DNA from: Penicillus capitatus
Lineage: Eukaryota > Chlorophyta
Reading direction: 5' to 3'
Assembly: GCA_965649825.1 (NCBI GenBank)
Contig: OZ287697.1
Coordinates: 434,001-498,000, forward strand
Length of the DNA stretch: 64,000 bases
Shown here: positions 1-11,330 of the stretch, piece after piece
Layout of the letters: every line of letters starts with the position of its first letter
Position numbering within the stretch: position 1 is the first letter of the stretch
Program-made: the position numbers and the translations under genes
Notes under the pieces: model-generated
The model's database searches: none
What the model saw: only the letters and a program-made list of their open reading frames with translations
Told to the model about the DNA's origin: nothing

Positions 1-455
1 AGAATGAATGATAGAGTGTATACCAATATCGACCTTCATGCAATACATCCGATCACACCTTGACATTATCTCCTTTCAATCCGTCCCCGAAGGCCAGATA
101 CACACAGGTACGGTCCAGCTGCTCAGATATCTCGCAGACAACAGTTTGGCAACAAACCGTTGTTTTCATCTTCTTACAAACAGAATGTCTTTTATTAATT
201 TAAGATTCAAGTCTGTCATCAAGACTTTATCGAATACAGAAAAAATCGTTTGCCCCATGGGGCAGCTAGATGCCAGGAAAGATCATCATGTGCCGAACAC
301 TATCATCATCTGACTACAAAACTTTCATCCACGAGCCGGTTATTATCACCTAATCCTCGCTGTCGTCAAGTGCAATGGGTTTATTCTAGACGTTCAGGCA
401 ACTCCAAAGTCACGACACTGGAAATCAATTCTTCTATTCGAATCTTTGCTTATTA

Positions 456-1602
456 TTAATTGGCTTTATTCTTCTTCTTTGATCCTGCGGCTTTGGTATC
501 GTCGATGTCTACCGTCGTCGTTCCGGTGAATGCTTCCGAGTGCACTAGAAGGTTCAGAGATGTCAAGAGCATGAAACAGAAGGCATTCTTACGGATCAAT
601 TTCATCCACTTTGTAAATTTGCGGACATTCGTTGCGATGGAAATGCTGTTTGTATCATCACATCGTCCGACAGTGTAGGAAGCAATCGCAATGAGGCTAT
701 CTTCGTAAACTGGCGTAAATGGTGCGTGCATGATAGGACTACCCTCATCTCCTAGAAGCAGGCGATATGTGTGACGTTAAAACGAAACGAATCTAAACGG
801 GACAAACCTGCGCAAATGCCTGCAACTCCGCCGGCTGTTTTGAAACAGACTGAATCCCGACCCATTTTGACGGGCAGGTTGAAGTTTTTGTTACACTCCG
901 ATCGAGTTATGTACTTCAAGTGTCCCCCTTGGAGCTCTGATGAGAACTCTCCAGAGGAACCCGTTCTTCCAAAGCCGAAGGCGGTAAAATGGTCTTGCTC
1001 CGAGTCTCTCTTGCCGATAAACTTGACAGGCTGAACGCAGGTCGGCCTGTCCAGCTTGATGATGGCGATATCGTAGCCGAGCAGCTGGTTCCCTTCCCAC
1101 TTATCATGCATGAAGATCTTTTCTGCCACCCGTTCCTGAGAAGCAGCGGGTTGCCGATGGCAGAGGAGAAGGTCGGGCCGACCTGGATGGGTTCGTCGAT
1201 CCTTCGGCCACCGATGAAGATGATGGGCCTCTCGGCTGCTCTCGCTTTGATGCGTCTATCGACGCAGCCAGCCGAGGTGAGCACAGCATCCTCGGCTATC
1301 ACAATCCCTCCGCAGCTGTGTTTGCCATCCACATCTCTTCAGACGGAAACATCTGTCAGACTGGAGACTGGTGTGGTTGGTGCTCACCGAATGGAGCACA
1401 CGTAGGGCGCATACATCCGGGGACATTCGGTCTCTTTGCTCGTCGCCAGCAGAGTTCGTCGCGGAAGCGAAGAGGCTTCTGTCGCAGACAGGGCGTGTTT
1501 AGTTGACACGCTTCGAGGTTCGAGGTTCTTAGGACCTGTGAAGGCGGTGGGCGAGAGCGAGATTCCCAGCAGTGCGAACAGGAGAAATGCGTTCAGTTCC
1601 AT
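456..1602 (-). CDS. Secreted trypsin-like pseudoprotease, copy 1
   Basis: Four exons join in phase (1602-1388, 1336-1183, 1135-808, 751-456) to about 330 residues. The protein starts with a signal peptide (FLLFALLGISLSP) and has a chymotrypsin-fold (S1) core: HSCGG, then VLTSAGCV where active trypsins have TAAHC, the GYDIAIIKL aspartate motif, and CAGDEGSP where active enzymes have GDSGGP. His57 is therefore Gly and Ser195 is Glu, while Asp102 and the cysteines remain. The IVGG activation start is not seen. The tail is Lys-rich (GSKKKNKAN). A binding or regulatory role outside the cell is inferred. It is divergent from the secreted acidic protein gene at 2196, and a paralogue with the same substitutions lies at 27594-28670. 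Confidence 0.8.
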
Positions 1603-2195
1603 GTTGGCGCTGCGACGATTTGAATGAATGCGTTTAACTGTGTTGCTGAGTAGGTGCGAAAGACGAGAGCGAGAGCGACGACGACAAGAAGTCCAACGGT
1701 TGGGCGATGAGCCTCAACTGTACGGACGAGGTTTCATTTGCTTTCTTAAGGCACGTCGAGTTTGCGTTTTTACGGTTTGCATCGTGCCAGTGAAGCAGCG
1801 CACACCGTCCTGTTTATCCGTCCTCTGAGGCCCTAGTGTCGTGACCGTCTGTTTTTCTAAACATCTGACTGACTTAATTTTCGCTAACTGCCATCGATGG
1901 GACTTTTGTTCTTAGCGAAATTCAATGGAAACAACGTCAGCTTCAGAAAAGTGCGCTACACGTTCGTTCATTAACCACACAAGATGACCCCTATCATGAG
2001 TTAAGTGGGAAGAAGATACGTATCTCCTTCTAGATCCAAGAAACTCCTGGTTGGCCTTGTCCACTGCTGCGAAAAAGTACCGTCACCACAGAGTCATCGG
2101 CGCTATTACTAGAATTCGAAGCGTTTAAAAAAGTTTTTTCAACAGGTCTTTCTGTTAACAAACATCCGCTTTTTCGCACAGGCGATTTTCTGACA
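1603..2195. promoter_or_regulatory. Shared intergenic region between divergent pseudoprotease and secreted-protein genes
   Basis: These 593 bp separate the two start codons. The second complete pair has 579 bp in the same place (28671-29249). An A/T-rich TTTAAAAAAG stretch about 70 bp before the ATG at 2196 is TATTAAAAGG in the 20067 copy and could be a TATA-like element. The left part up to about 1677 matches the region after 28670; the right part from about 1855 belongs to the 4.75-kb repeat. Promoter function is inferred. Confidence 0.35.
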
Positions 2196-3484
2196 ATGTT
2201 CTCTTTTGGCGTCTTCTTGAGACTTTGTTGTCTCTTTGCAACCCTTGCCGTCGTCGAGGCTCACAAAAAATGTACACCGCATCCCGTTCTTTTTTTCGTG
2301 CGATGTATACCGTTTGTTGTAGACGGCTACGTCAAAGTCCCAGTGACCGAGCCATGCGTGCTAAAGATAGAGGAAAGAACGACGGAGACCTTGCTTCGCG
2401 CCTCGCTTCTCATGGGAGACAGCTACACGGCTGCGAAAATTCTCTCAGAGTCGAACGAAACTTTCAAACTCGCTGCAGGCTTGACGTATACGCCCGAACA
2501 AGAGTGTTTCATCCAGCGGTCTCAAAATCCTACTCGAGATCCCGACGTCGCCGCCATACAGGTAACGCATCTGACATCCCTCTCATCATCAACATCTACC
2601 CTAACCATGTTTAGGCGATCGCGTTGAGTGCCGAATGGACTGGAGACACAGAAAAGCTCTCAACGGTCATTGCGAGTTCATTTCAACGACCTTGCGAATG
2701 CCCCCGTAGAACCTCATCATGATAATGTCCTTCCATGAGATAGATGTTTGCGCAGTGTTCACACCTTGTGAGCTAGATGAAATGAGATCAGCAATTAAAG
2801 CACTCCTTGACGATCCCTTTGAACGTAAACTCATTCTTGAGTTCAATGGGACCGAAGAGGTGAGTTAGCATGCAGATTGGTCGATGACTAAACATGAGGT
2901 ATTTTTAGGAACTGGACGTCGTTCCAGAACAAGTGCCGGTGCCCGAAAAATCGAGACCATTCGCGTCTTCCAGAGTTCGAATTACGGCACAACCAATTAG
3001 TTTTCCAGATATCTCGGAGGAGCCCAAGCCGGATATCTCTCCGGAAACTCCTGTCAATTCACGCCCAATTGTGTCTCCAGTAATCCCAGAAGAACCTGAA
3101 CCTACAGAATCTCCTATAATTTCTGCCAGTCCGAGACCGATCGTGTCTCCCGTGATCCCAGAGGAACCCGAACCTCTCGATTCTCCAACGACTCCTGTCA
3201 ACCCTCAAGTGTCACCAGATGTTCTTGTCATCGCTGATGACGAAGATGACAGCGAGAGGGACGACAGTGACAGTGAGGACGAGGATGAGGAGGAAGACGA
3301 GGAGGACGAGGATGAGGAGGAAGACGAGGAGGATGAGGATGAGGATGATGATGAAGACGACAGGGACGATGAGGTGGAACGTCCTGGTCGTCGTTTGTTG
3401 GTCACAGATTCTTCTCCGACGGACAGCCTCTTTTGTGCATACTGTCGTCCAGGAAGAGCTTGTCGTACTGTGTTTTGGTGCTGA
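2196..3484 (+). CDS. Secreted acidic Cys-tailed protein of unknown family, copy A
   Basis: Four exons (2196-2561, 2615-2705, 2756-2859, 2909-3484) give about 378 residues. There is a signal peptide (RLCCLFATLAVVEA), then a roughly 190-residue probably helical region with conserved PCVL, PEQEC, C-x-C and LFTPC motifs, then a Pro/Glu/Ser-rich repeat segment with the unit VSPVIPEEPEP, then a Glu/Asp run, and an end with RRLL followed by C-x2-C-x5-C-x5-C. I recognise no family. The exon phases and the tail are shared with the copies at 20067 and 29250, which argues for a real protein. It lies head-to-head with the pseudoprotease gene, so a joint extracellular role is possible. Confidence 0.75.
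3258..3372 (+). repeat. Acidic-codon minisatellite (GAG/GAT/GAC) inside the secreted protein gene
   Basis: A run of GAG, GAA, GAT and GAC codons encodes a Glu/Asp tract. The copy at 21129-21216 is 27 bp (nine residues) shorter, with the frame kept. This explains the length difference between the two proteins and shows in-frame slippage. Confidence 0.85.
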
Positions 3485-5689
3485 GATCGAGTCTCTTAGG
3501 ACATGCTGCCATCGATTATTTAATACATTGGGTATTCTCTGATTGGATAACATGCTCCTATCTATGCACCCCTTTGGTCGACTTGATCGTATTTTGCTTG
3601 TTCTATCTTTGCAATAACAGGGGAATCTTGTACATTGAACCACGGAAATGGCGGAGCTTGTCCTTCACTATAAATGAACTTAATGGTGGGACCGATTGGT
3701 CATCAACTGTTGCACACCGTCAGTTCTGTTGCCAAACATCAAGCAACCGCCCTCTGAGGACTCCCTGTTTGGGTTCTTCTAATTTCTCTGACAGCTTGTC
3801 TAGTGCATGTTATGAAAGTGGTCCATTTAACCTTGTGACGTGAGTTCGAAGAAGTGAGAGTTAGATCTCGCTCAATCTGCGCAACACAATGTTCTTCGTC
3901 ATCTCTGGATGATTAAGAAACTGTGGATAGAGATTGCCTGTGAGGCTTCTTTAAGCGAAGGAATAACCAACCGTTCGTTAGGCATGCAGCAATGCTCGAT
4001 GCGTGACCATAACACATGATTGTCTGGCGAGATTGCAGAGTGCGTCAACTCGATCGCACATACAAACGCCAATAGATACTACGGCAACCACGAACAAGAT
4101 GCGAACATAAACATCCATCCCATCAGATGAACATCCTTTAAGATATGCTCCCGAAAGCCAATACGTGCAAGATGAGCGGCTCTTACCAAGCAGAGTCACT
4201 TGAGAAACTCGAAATAACTCTCCAAATCCATGTAATACATCACACCGGTTTCGACGTTGATGAGGACAACCTTGAAACTGCCAAAAAGGAACAGGAAATG
4301 ATCGACCCCGTAGTATTCGGCAAAATCGACAGCGCCGGACGATGGTTTCAAGACTGTGCGTGGCCAATGCATTCAGCAGTTTTTTTGGCATGCGTTTTTG
4401 TTAACCCAAAAAAGCGCTAGCATTCGATTCATGTCAGAAAGAGAGTTTTCTTGCTCGATTGCCGATTTGTGAAATGCAATTGTACGATTGTAGAGTCTCT
4501 CGGTTTCAACTCCAGAATTCAATGAAGTCGAATGAAAGAGTCTTTGTGTCGAGGGACAGCCGTTGACTTCCACTGTGACGTCAGTCGGACAGCTGTCCTT
4601 TTCCGGATCACATCAACACCGAGATACTTAAATATTCTGTTGTGTCAAACCTCGTCCGCTGTAACTCTTCTTTTAATCACTGCTTTTTGTGTCGTCCGGC
4701 TCGGCTTCGTTCTCGGTTATAGATTCCGAGTGCGACTCTTGCTCAACCACCGAGAGATACGGTGGGCTTGAGTCAACTTCGTCACCGGGTGCGCATGCCG
4801 GAACTTCAGAGACACTCAGTGGTATCTAAACGTTGATAGTCTTTGCGATTGATCTGGAATGCAACCGGAAGACTCCGCGACACAAAGAGTCAGACTACAT
4901 GGTGAACTTTTTTGCCGTAAGCCGCTCAAAAACTGAATAACATCCTAGCATCCTCACTGGGAGAACGAGGCATTGAGGATTTTTAGGAAGCTGTGTGCAT
5001 GCAGCAGATCTACAATTATGAGCAAAACTGGAAATCACAAAAACGTGGGAATTTCTCAACCTGTCTTGTGTTATTTTGCCTATTGATGTGACTGCGCTGT
5101 ATTAAAACGTCTGGTCGGATCAATCTCTTGTTTTTAGAATTGTTTCTCGTGTCTGCCCTTGAGCCCTGGGGCCGTATCGATAGCAAAGACGACTCGTGTG
5201 ACACCGTCGCCCAGTAAGGCTTCGTTTCTTTAAAACAAGACTCGCGCACGGATTCGTTTCGGCTCGAATTCGATGGTTCGATGATTGTTGCCATTGTAAG
5301 CTTCTTTCCTCTTACGCCATTCGTGTCTTTGAAACCTTTGCTCGGTAGGCGTGTAGTTATACCGCCTTTATGTTCTGTGAATGGAATCTTTCCTTTCAAG
5401 ATTCTCAGGTCAACACTATGTGGGCTATTTGACATTCTGAAAATGGCCTAAGTGTTTTGCAAGTTCTCTTACTGCATAAAAAGTAGGACAGTATAGTTTC
5501 AAGTTTACAACATCTCGAAGATTGCAGGAACGTTAGCTTCTAGCTCTTATGTTTTGAGAGTTAAGTCATAACGCATGTTTCGTGATCGGATGTTTGAATG
5601 GAAAGAAAAAAAAAATCATTAAAAAGGGCAAGCTTTATCTTTTGTCGAGAACTGCGGAGTTCTGTCGGTGAAGGACTTGTATCGGGAGA
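3485..5689. other. No confident gene; non-coding or decayed sequence within repeat copy A
   Basis: Open frames exist on both strands (for example a plus frame at 4145-4420 and a minus frame at 5016-5435), but none has a recognisable domain. Their preservation in copy B (about +17850) is uninformative because the copies are nearly identical. A minus-strand frame near 4380-4200 containing FAEYYGVDHF looks protein-like and could be an exon. The stretch before the RT relic may be the degraded upstream part of the same retroelement. Confidence 0.4.
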
Positions 5690-6480
5690 AAAGTTATCCA
5701 GTTGTTTTTCCCGAGGATGTCATATTTTGGCCGAGTGGAGGTGTGAGTTTAGCGCGAAGGGAGATGTTTAAGGATCGATGGGACATGCACACAATATCGA
5801 GAAGTTGATATCGAACAAGAGTCTTATCATTATGCTTTGGTAGCAATGATAGCGAATGAGATGAAGTGCCATCTTCATCCACTACTCTACCTGCCAAAAA
5901 AGAAAGGACGGATTCGTCTTGTGCGCGATTTGGCTCAGGCTAGTTCTTATTTTGTGCACACAAGCGGGGATATTTGCCTTGAGTCGGATAAGTCTTTAGG
6001 AATATTCCATCTGAGTGGAAGTACTTCGGCAAGATGGACCTAAGAAACGGGTTCTTCTAGATCCCTTGGTCCGAGCAGATTTGTAACATGTTTGGATTCG
6101 TTCGGGAAAGAGATGGAGGTTTTGAGTGCTACCACAAGGGGTGGTCGGCAAGCCCATAGCTATTTCACTTAAAGATTTGCACAAGAACGGCCGATCTGGA
6201 CGTTGTTCGCTACGTGGACGACATTCTGGTCGGGGCAGCTTCCTTGTTCGCGTTGGAGATGAGTGTAAGGGAGGTTATGGACAGATTATAAGTTTATGGA
6301 TTGCAGATCAACTCAAAAAATTCGAGTATGGATTTACAAGCACGAGATTTCTTGGATTCGACGTTTACCCGGATGGATATGTCTGCGCAAAGGAGTTTAT
6401 GCGAAAGGAAAGGAGTTTATGCAATTTTCGGACGCACACAACTCTTTCTTTATGCGAGCACTGAGCGTCGAACAATTTTT
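5690..6480 (+). pseudogene. Relic of LTR-retrotransposon reverse transcriptase, copy A
   Basis: Pieces of an RT palm appear in several frames: KKKGRIRLVRDL (about 5900), FGKMDLRNGF (about 6030), VRYVDDILVG (about 6210) and FLGFDVYPDGY (about 6350). YVDD is the RT active-site box, and order and spacing fit Ty3-like RTs. Stops and frameshifts break the frame, so it cannot be functional. It lies inside the duplicated segment and has an identical copy at 23540-24330. Confidence 0.6.
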
Positions 6481-6635
6481 AAATCAAGCCGAGAATATCC
6501 TTGTCTTTTCTTTGTAAATCTGAATTACACCAGTTACGTGAATCTAAACCACTCTAGGTTTTTAGGATGGAGATGCGAGAATCAATATTGAACGAACCAC
6601 GAGAAGAAGTGCTCGCGGGAACAAGTGGAAAGCAA

Positions 6636-7989
6636 AGAGCAACAAGTGGTCACCTTCTCCAGTGTGTGAATGAATGCTTAAAGTCCTTTTTGCCATTAGG
6701 CATTTAGGACTGAGATACAGGGATTGTTCTGTAAACTTTTAGACAGACAACATAGAGTGGAGGCTGAAACCTCTTCTTTTCGATTCAATTGACATTCGAA
6801 GTAGGCAACACGTAAACAGAAGAAAGTGCAAGTAACAAATAAAGGATCAAGTGAGATTCTGAACGGAGTGGGGTGAGATGGATAATCGATTGTGCTCAGG
6901 GCGAGTCCCCTATGGTAGGATTCTCCTACGGGACCTGCGTACCATACGGTTCCCCAGGCCGCGTTACGCAGTGCTACCCCATAGGTTAATGCTTTCGGGC
7001 AAAGAACTGGCCATATCATAGCTTCTGAGTGGTTCCCAGGACGACGGAGGAGCTACGCTCAGTCCGTTAGGGCCTTCCCAGACAAATACCTAGACGGCGG
7101 TAACGCTATGTGGACTGCTGTCCTGAGTTCTTCGTAAAAGAGCGGGCAGCTCTTGCGAGTAGCCCCTTCGGCAGTAGTTCAAGGTAACCTCAATTTCGTC
7201 TCTACGACTAGGTCGGACTCTTTCTTCGTCTGCTCTCATGAATCAATTACTTCACTTCGACACTGTCCGAATTTGCCTAGGCCTTCTTGATTCTTTGCTG
7301 ATGCTTCCGTCGTGAAGTCATGTTTCGGTTCGCTGTTGTCGACTTCTTTGCTACGGCTGCGATTTTTTACCTCCCGCAGCGGGAGAAAGGACATGTCCCA
7401 GCCTTAGGGGATCTTTCTTCACTGACTTGATGGTGACCCAGGCTCGCCGTCACCTTTCTCGCCTCGTCTTGCTTCGTCGTCCGCAATCTCCACCCGCACG
7501 TACAAACATCCCCGCGCGTCTTCGTTCTGACTGTCGTCCACCTGCTGCGACGTCGGAAACCGCATTCCGCTTACGGGTGACCCACGAACCGGAAGGGCAC
7601 AGTGTAAGCCAGAGCCAACCAAAAACCGTGGTCAGAAGAAAAAATCCGAGCCACGTCCCATCAGGAAGAAAAGATACCTTCTCCAGTGCAAATCCTTGAG
7701 AGAGAAACGAAGACAACTGTTCTACCAAGACGATCTGCCAATTGATGAACTAGGAACGCTGGTCCAAGAATGCCGACTCTACTTTCGTTTTGCAGCACAC
7801 TGCAAAGACATCTTCCGTATACTCAGGAGAGAAGCAAAATGAAACAACTGTCTCGAACCGAGCATGCATGTACATTTAAAACAACGTAAATGCACAAAAA
7901 CGCTAAGAACCTAACCAATTATGTACGAACCACCAAGAGAACAAGGGCGACATGCCACTGGCGAAGCCCCTCCTGGATTTAAGAATCTC
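6636..7989. other. Unassigned sequence with one basic open frame
   Basis: There is no domain or RNA gene I can name. About 6870-7200 is GC-richer with few open frames. A plus frame at about 7536-7843 is open for some 100 residues, Lys/Arg-rich, and ends in LGTLVQECRLYFRFAAHCKD before a TGA. It may be the end of a decayed gag or of an unknown gene. Confidence 0.3.
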
Positions 7990-8957
7990 TCTCTGTCGGA
8001 GTTCGTCTGTAAGAGCGGCGCTGATGTTTTACATATCTAGGAGACGAGGGAACTCCAATTGTTCACGCCCCCTTCTCGCGGGTCTATAAAGATAGCATTA
8101 TCGCGATTGCCTCCTACACCGTCGGACAATGTGATGACACGAACAGCATTACCGTGGCAACGAATGTGGCTAGGTTTGAAGACTGGATCCTTAAAAAACG
8201 TAAGAAATATGTCCAGCTGATAGATACTCTACCAATTACGGTCAGTTTCTAGTGGCATCTGATACTCTCGGGCAAGTGCGTTCTCTCAGCAAGAAAGCAG
8301 ACTCCAGAAACACGAATCAAGAAGCGGGAGACAGTCTCCAATAAAGAGTGACATATACGCAAGAAGAACCATTGTGGTTTGTTTGTTCCAAGTCCCTAAG
8401 GTGCTTCTATGTCTGATCTGGAATCGACATGGCCACCGTGCAAAATCGGCAGCCTGCCTGAAATGGCATTCGACGGCTACTCGTGATCAGAAGTTTCAAA
8501 ACTGGACAGTGACGCCCTCTCAGTGACCTCCGTCAGCAAGTGGAAGCCTCCGAGGCGAACGATTCCTCCAGTTTCGGTCGTAATCTCCGTCATGGACTCA
8601 AGATGCCGAGCAATAAACTTAACGTGAGAGAAGATGAAAAAAGCATTTCATTGGAGGGAATATTTCTGCAAACGAGAAGACGCAGGCCTATGCGCGGAGC
8701 ACATCATCTTGGATGTCTAATGAATTACACGTCCAGTCCAGCAACACTGTATACATTGACACTACAGATGGTCTCCGGCGATACTGCCTTTGGCAAGGTC
8801 TTCGCTCGGGACAGTTGAAGTTTGAAGACCAAGGGTCATTTCTTGCGGGACTGTCGGTTTACAAGACAACTGCCTGTAAACAGAAGGCATGTTTACCGTA
8901 TAGAGCTTGGCCAGTTCCTGTGCAATCTTTCCCAGTGTTTTCGTTTCGTACTGCTCC
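7990..8957 (+). repeat. 0.96-kb inverted repeat, left arm
   Basis: The plus strand here matches the minus strand of 26897-27862 almost base for base. The left end begins in the last intron of the pseudoprotease gene; the right end stops abruptly inside what is, on this side, the pol frame of the 8.9-12.4 kb retroelement. One clear difference is a 4-bp TATC present here near 8222 and missing from the right arm. Confidence 0.85.
8041..8252 (+). pseudogene. Orphan last exon of the pseudoprotease
   Basis: The frame begins directly after an intron end (ATCTAG) with GDEGTP, continues through SYTVGQCDD, and stops at 8250-8252. It equals the last exon of the gene at 27594-28670, in opposite orientation, without the first three exons. 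Four extra bases near 8222 change the C-terminal residues relative to the intact gene. It is a dispersed gene fragment. Confidence 0.8.
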
Positions 8958-9681
8958 ATCTGCGAGTACGAGTCGGGCCAGTGATCAGGACCGGCACTGG
9001 TCTTGAGTGCAGAGACGGCGGGCTTCGGCTGTTCCAGCGTGGCTCGCCACCAGGGGCTGCGACTGAGGAGGTCCGCAATGACATTGGCCACTCCTCTAAG
9101 TGCTTGACTCGGCCGGCGGTCAAGTTGAGAGCATCCAAGCGTCGTTGGACAAGGAAGCTCTGGTCCTTGGTGCTGCTCGCTTGTTTAACAACGGTGGCGT
9201 CTGTGAAAACCGTGAGGTGTTTTCCCATGATTAAATGTCGGACTTCTTTGAGCGCTTTTTCCATCCCGAGTAGTTCGGCCTTCCCGCTGGATCGGAATTG
9301 GTCGCGTTGGAAACCACCGGCTCCCATGCTGAGCAACTGCTTGGTCGCCTTGTCGAATAAAGCATATCCAAATCCGTCCCTGCTTGCATCAACATAGAGA
9401 TCCACAGAGCGGCCCACAGCGTCCGGTCGGTTGTACCAAATGCGATCGAGAGATTGGATGAGAGTCATCCAACGTGAAGGGTCTTCCTTCCAGTATCGTT
9501 GTATGGTCTCTGTATCTGAGTGGGATAGTCTCTGTAGGGCGGCCAGGCTACAGACCTCGTTACGGCAATAGTTCAGTATAGTGTGAAGCAGACCGAGGAA
9601 AGAGCGAACGGCAGTCTTGGTTTGTGGTGGCGACGCCGTGAGTAGCTGCTGGAGCGTCCCCTTTGGTGGTAAAACCCCGTC
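8893..9681 (-). pseudogene. RNase H and connection domain of the decayed element
   Basis: The frame continues after the TAG with a connection segment, then RNase H (VDLYVDASRDGFGYALFD, GKAELLGMEKAL, LTVFTDATVV). After about 9080 the coding frame changes, and around 9090 a typical end motif (VIADLLSRS) lies in the other frame. Integrase is absent because the sequence switches to the inverted repeat arm. Confidence 0.65.
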
Positions 9682-10434
9682 CTATGTGAAGCGATGTCCC
9701 AAGAACTCGATTTCCGTTACCCCGAAGATGCATTTTCTCGGGGAGGTCGTCCAGCCGTATTTTCGGTAGACGGCTAGCAACTGTGTTGCAGCTGCCACTA
9801 AATCTGATGTCGTTTTGGCTCCGACGCAGACATCGTCGGCATAGCTCTCGATTGTTGCTTGAATGCCTTGTTTTCTGAGTTGGTCTCGTGCTTCAGCAAT
9901 GGTTGTCTGGACAGCTTGGTCGAAGAATGCCATTGAGTTGACCCATCCCATTGGCAGCCGCGTGAAGGCATAGGGTTGCTTGTCGAATACCGTCACGAAG
10001 TACGGCTGGAGGCTCGTTGCCAAGGGGATCTGATAAAACCCGTGCCTGAAGTCAAACTTGGCGAAGGTGTGCATTCCAGACAGGCCTTGAACTGCCCCTT
10101 CGCGATGCATTGGGAGGGCAGGTCTCCTCGCGGTCAGCGTATTCAATCCTCTGAAATCCAGGACTACTCGCCTCTCTAGCGAATCCTTCTTTGCTACTGA
10201 GAACCAAGGGATGACGTGCTTCGGTTTTCCGTAGAATCTTTGCACCACCCCGGCTTCGATAAGTTGATCAATCTCTTTCCTACACGCCGCAGTCTCCGCG
10301 GCGAATGCGTACGGTACCCTGGTAGAAACTGAGTGTAGCTGCCCTTGTACGTCGTCGATGCTGACCTCCCATCCCGAAAAACGTCCAATTCCTTCACGGA
10401 TGACGTCTGGGAATTCGGCCAGCAGTCGTTCCAT
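9682..10434 (-). pseudogene. Reverse transcriptase of the decayed element
   Basis: RT blocks are in order: VLDFRGLNTLT, FAKFDFRHGFYQIPLA, FTRLPMGWVNSMAFFDQ, the active-site box SYADDVCVG and FGVTEIEFLGHRF. A TAG after this last block (9682-9684) interrupts a frame that continues into RNase H. Confidence 0.75.
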
Positions 10435-10484
10435 ACTGCAGCAGTCAGTTGTTGGGTTTCTCGATAGTAGGCCTGACTGCTGGT

Positions 10485-11285
10485 CTACTGCCGTTTGGGA
10501 AAAGACTGTTTGATTCCGCGTAGCTGGCGACGCTGCCCGTTGTGATCACGGATCGTGAGAGTTTCTCCTGTCTGTGCTGGGACCTCGAAAATCGTTGTCT
10601 TCCCCGTAATCCGAATGGGTTCATCGCGATGGTTAGTCAGGACTAGAGTGGAGAAGGTCTCGTATTGTACACCTAGGTGTACGGAGAAGTGAGGTGCAAC
10701 GATTGGCGTCCGTTGGGGCACCATTGACCTCGGAATGACGATCGGCGTCTTCACCATGCGACTCTCTCTGGGTCCCAAAACTACCGACCTATTCAAGGGC
10801 ACTTGAATTCTGTCTCCCTTCGCTGCTGGGAGGTGTTCCACTCGTTCTGTAAACTGCCCAACATCTCCCCGATCGATGATCTCGTTTTTCACTTCCTTGT
10901 CCATCCTCGGTCCCGCAAACAGGCACTTGATGTTCCGTCCCTTGATGCTCACAGATTTGTTGTGAAGGTTCGCCGATATCTGGTTCTTTGTCATCGCGTC
11001 TATCCCCAAGAACAAGTCATACCCTGGATTCGGTAGTACCAGACAATTCAAACGGAAAGTCGGGTGGGTAGTTTTCTCAATCGACACGTCGATTTCGCAT
11101 TTCCCGGTGACTTGTGCCGTCTTCCCGTGAACGAGAAGCAGGCGCGTCCCGTCCGGCGTGATCTTAGATCCTAGTTCCTCGGCTAGGGCGAGAGACATAA
11201 TTGAAGATTCTGCCCCTGTATCGACTAGGGCGTCGATCTTACGTGGATAACCGAGGTGGCTGTGCGAGATAAGCCCAAGCTTCAT
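10485..11285 (-). pseudogene. Retropepsin-like aspartic protease of the decayed element
   Basis: The active-site motif LVDTGAES (about residue 17) and a downstream LFLGIDAM flap/core motif identify a retroviral-type aspartic protease. It is in the same frame as the gag-like region, behind a TGA. The long C-terminal part before RT resembles the linker seen in Ty3-like polyproteins. RT follows in another frame. Confidence 0.6.
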
Positions 11286-11330
11286 TACTCTCTTCTGCTC
11301 TTTTTTGTTCGCCGTCTGTGCCGCATAAGT

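Larger units (their letters stand above)
1855..6635 (+). repeat. 4.75-kb direct repeat, copy A
   Basis: The sequence from about 1855 recurs at 19727-24481 in the same orientation. The first 2.1 kb, which includes the secreted-protein gene, differs at scattered positions and lacks 27 bp of acidic repeat in copy B. From about 3994 to 6585 the copies look identical apart from one base in a poly-A run. The repeat carries the secreted-protein gene, a stretch without convincing genes and a reverse-transcriptase relic. Confidence 0.9.

Noticed and set aside
1-455. Frames at 8-313 and 250-459 as genes
   Set aside because: No signal, domain or splice context; probably downstream flank of the pseudoprotease gene.
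3205-3405. Poly-serine frame on the minus strand
   Set aside because: It is the antisense of the Glu/Asp codon run in the secreted gene; no start context or homologue.
5016-5435. Minus-strand frame of 139 residues, also at 22866-23285
   Set aside because: Conserved only because the two repeats are nearly identical; no domain, signal or splice context.
6870-7200. Possible rRNA or tRNA-derived sequence
   Set aside because: GC-richer and poorly open, but I could not fit it to any conserved rRNA block or cloverleaf.
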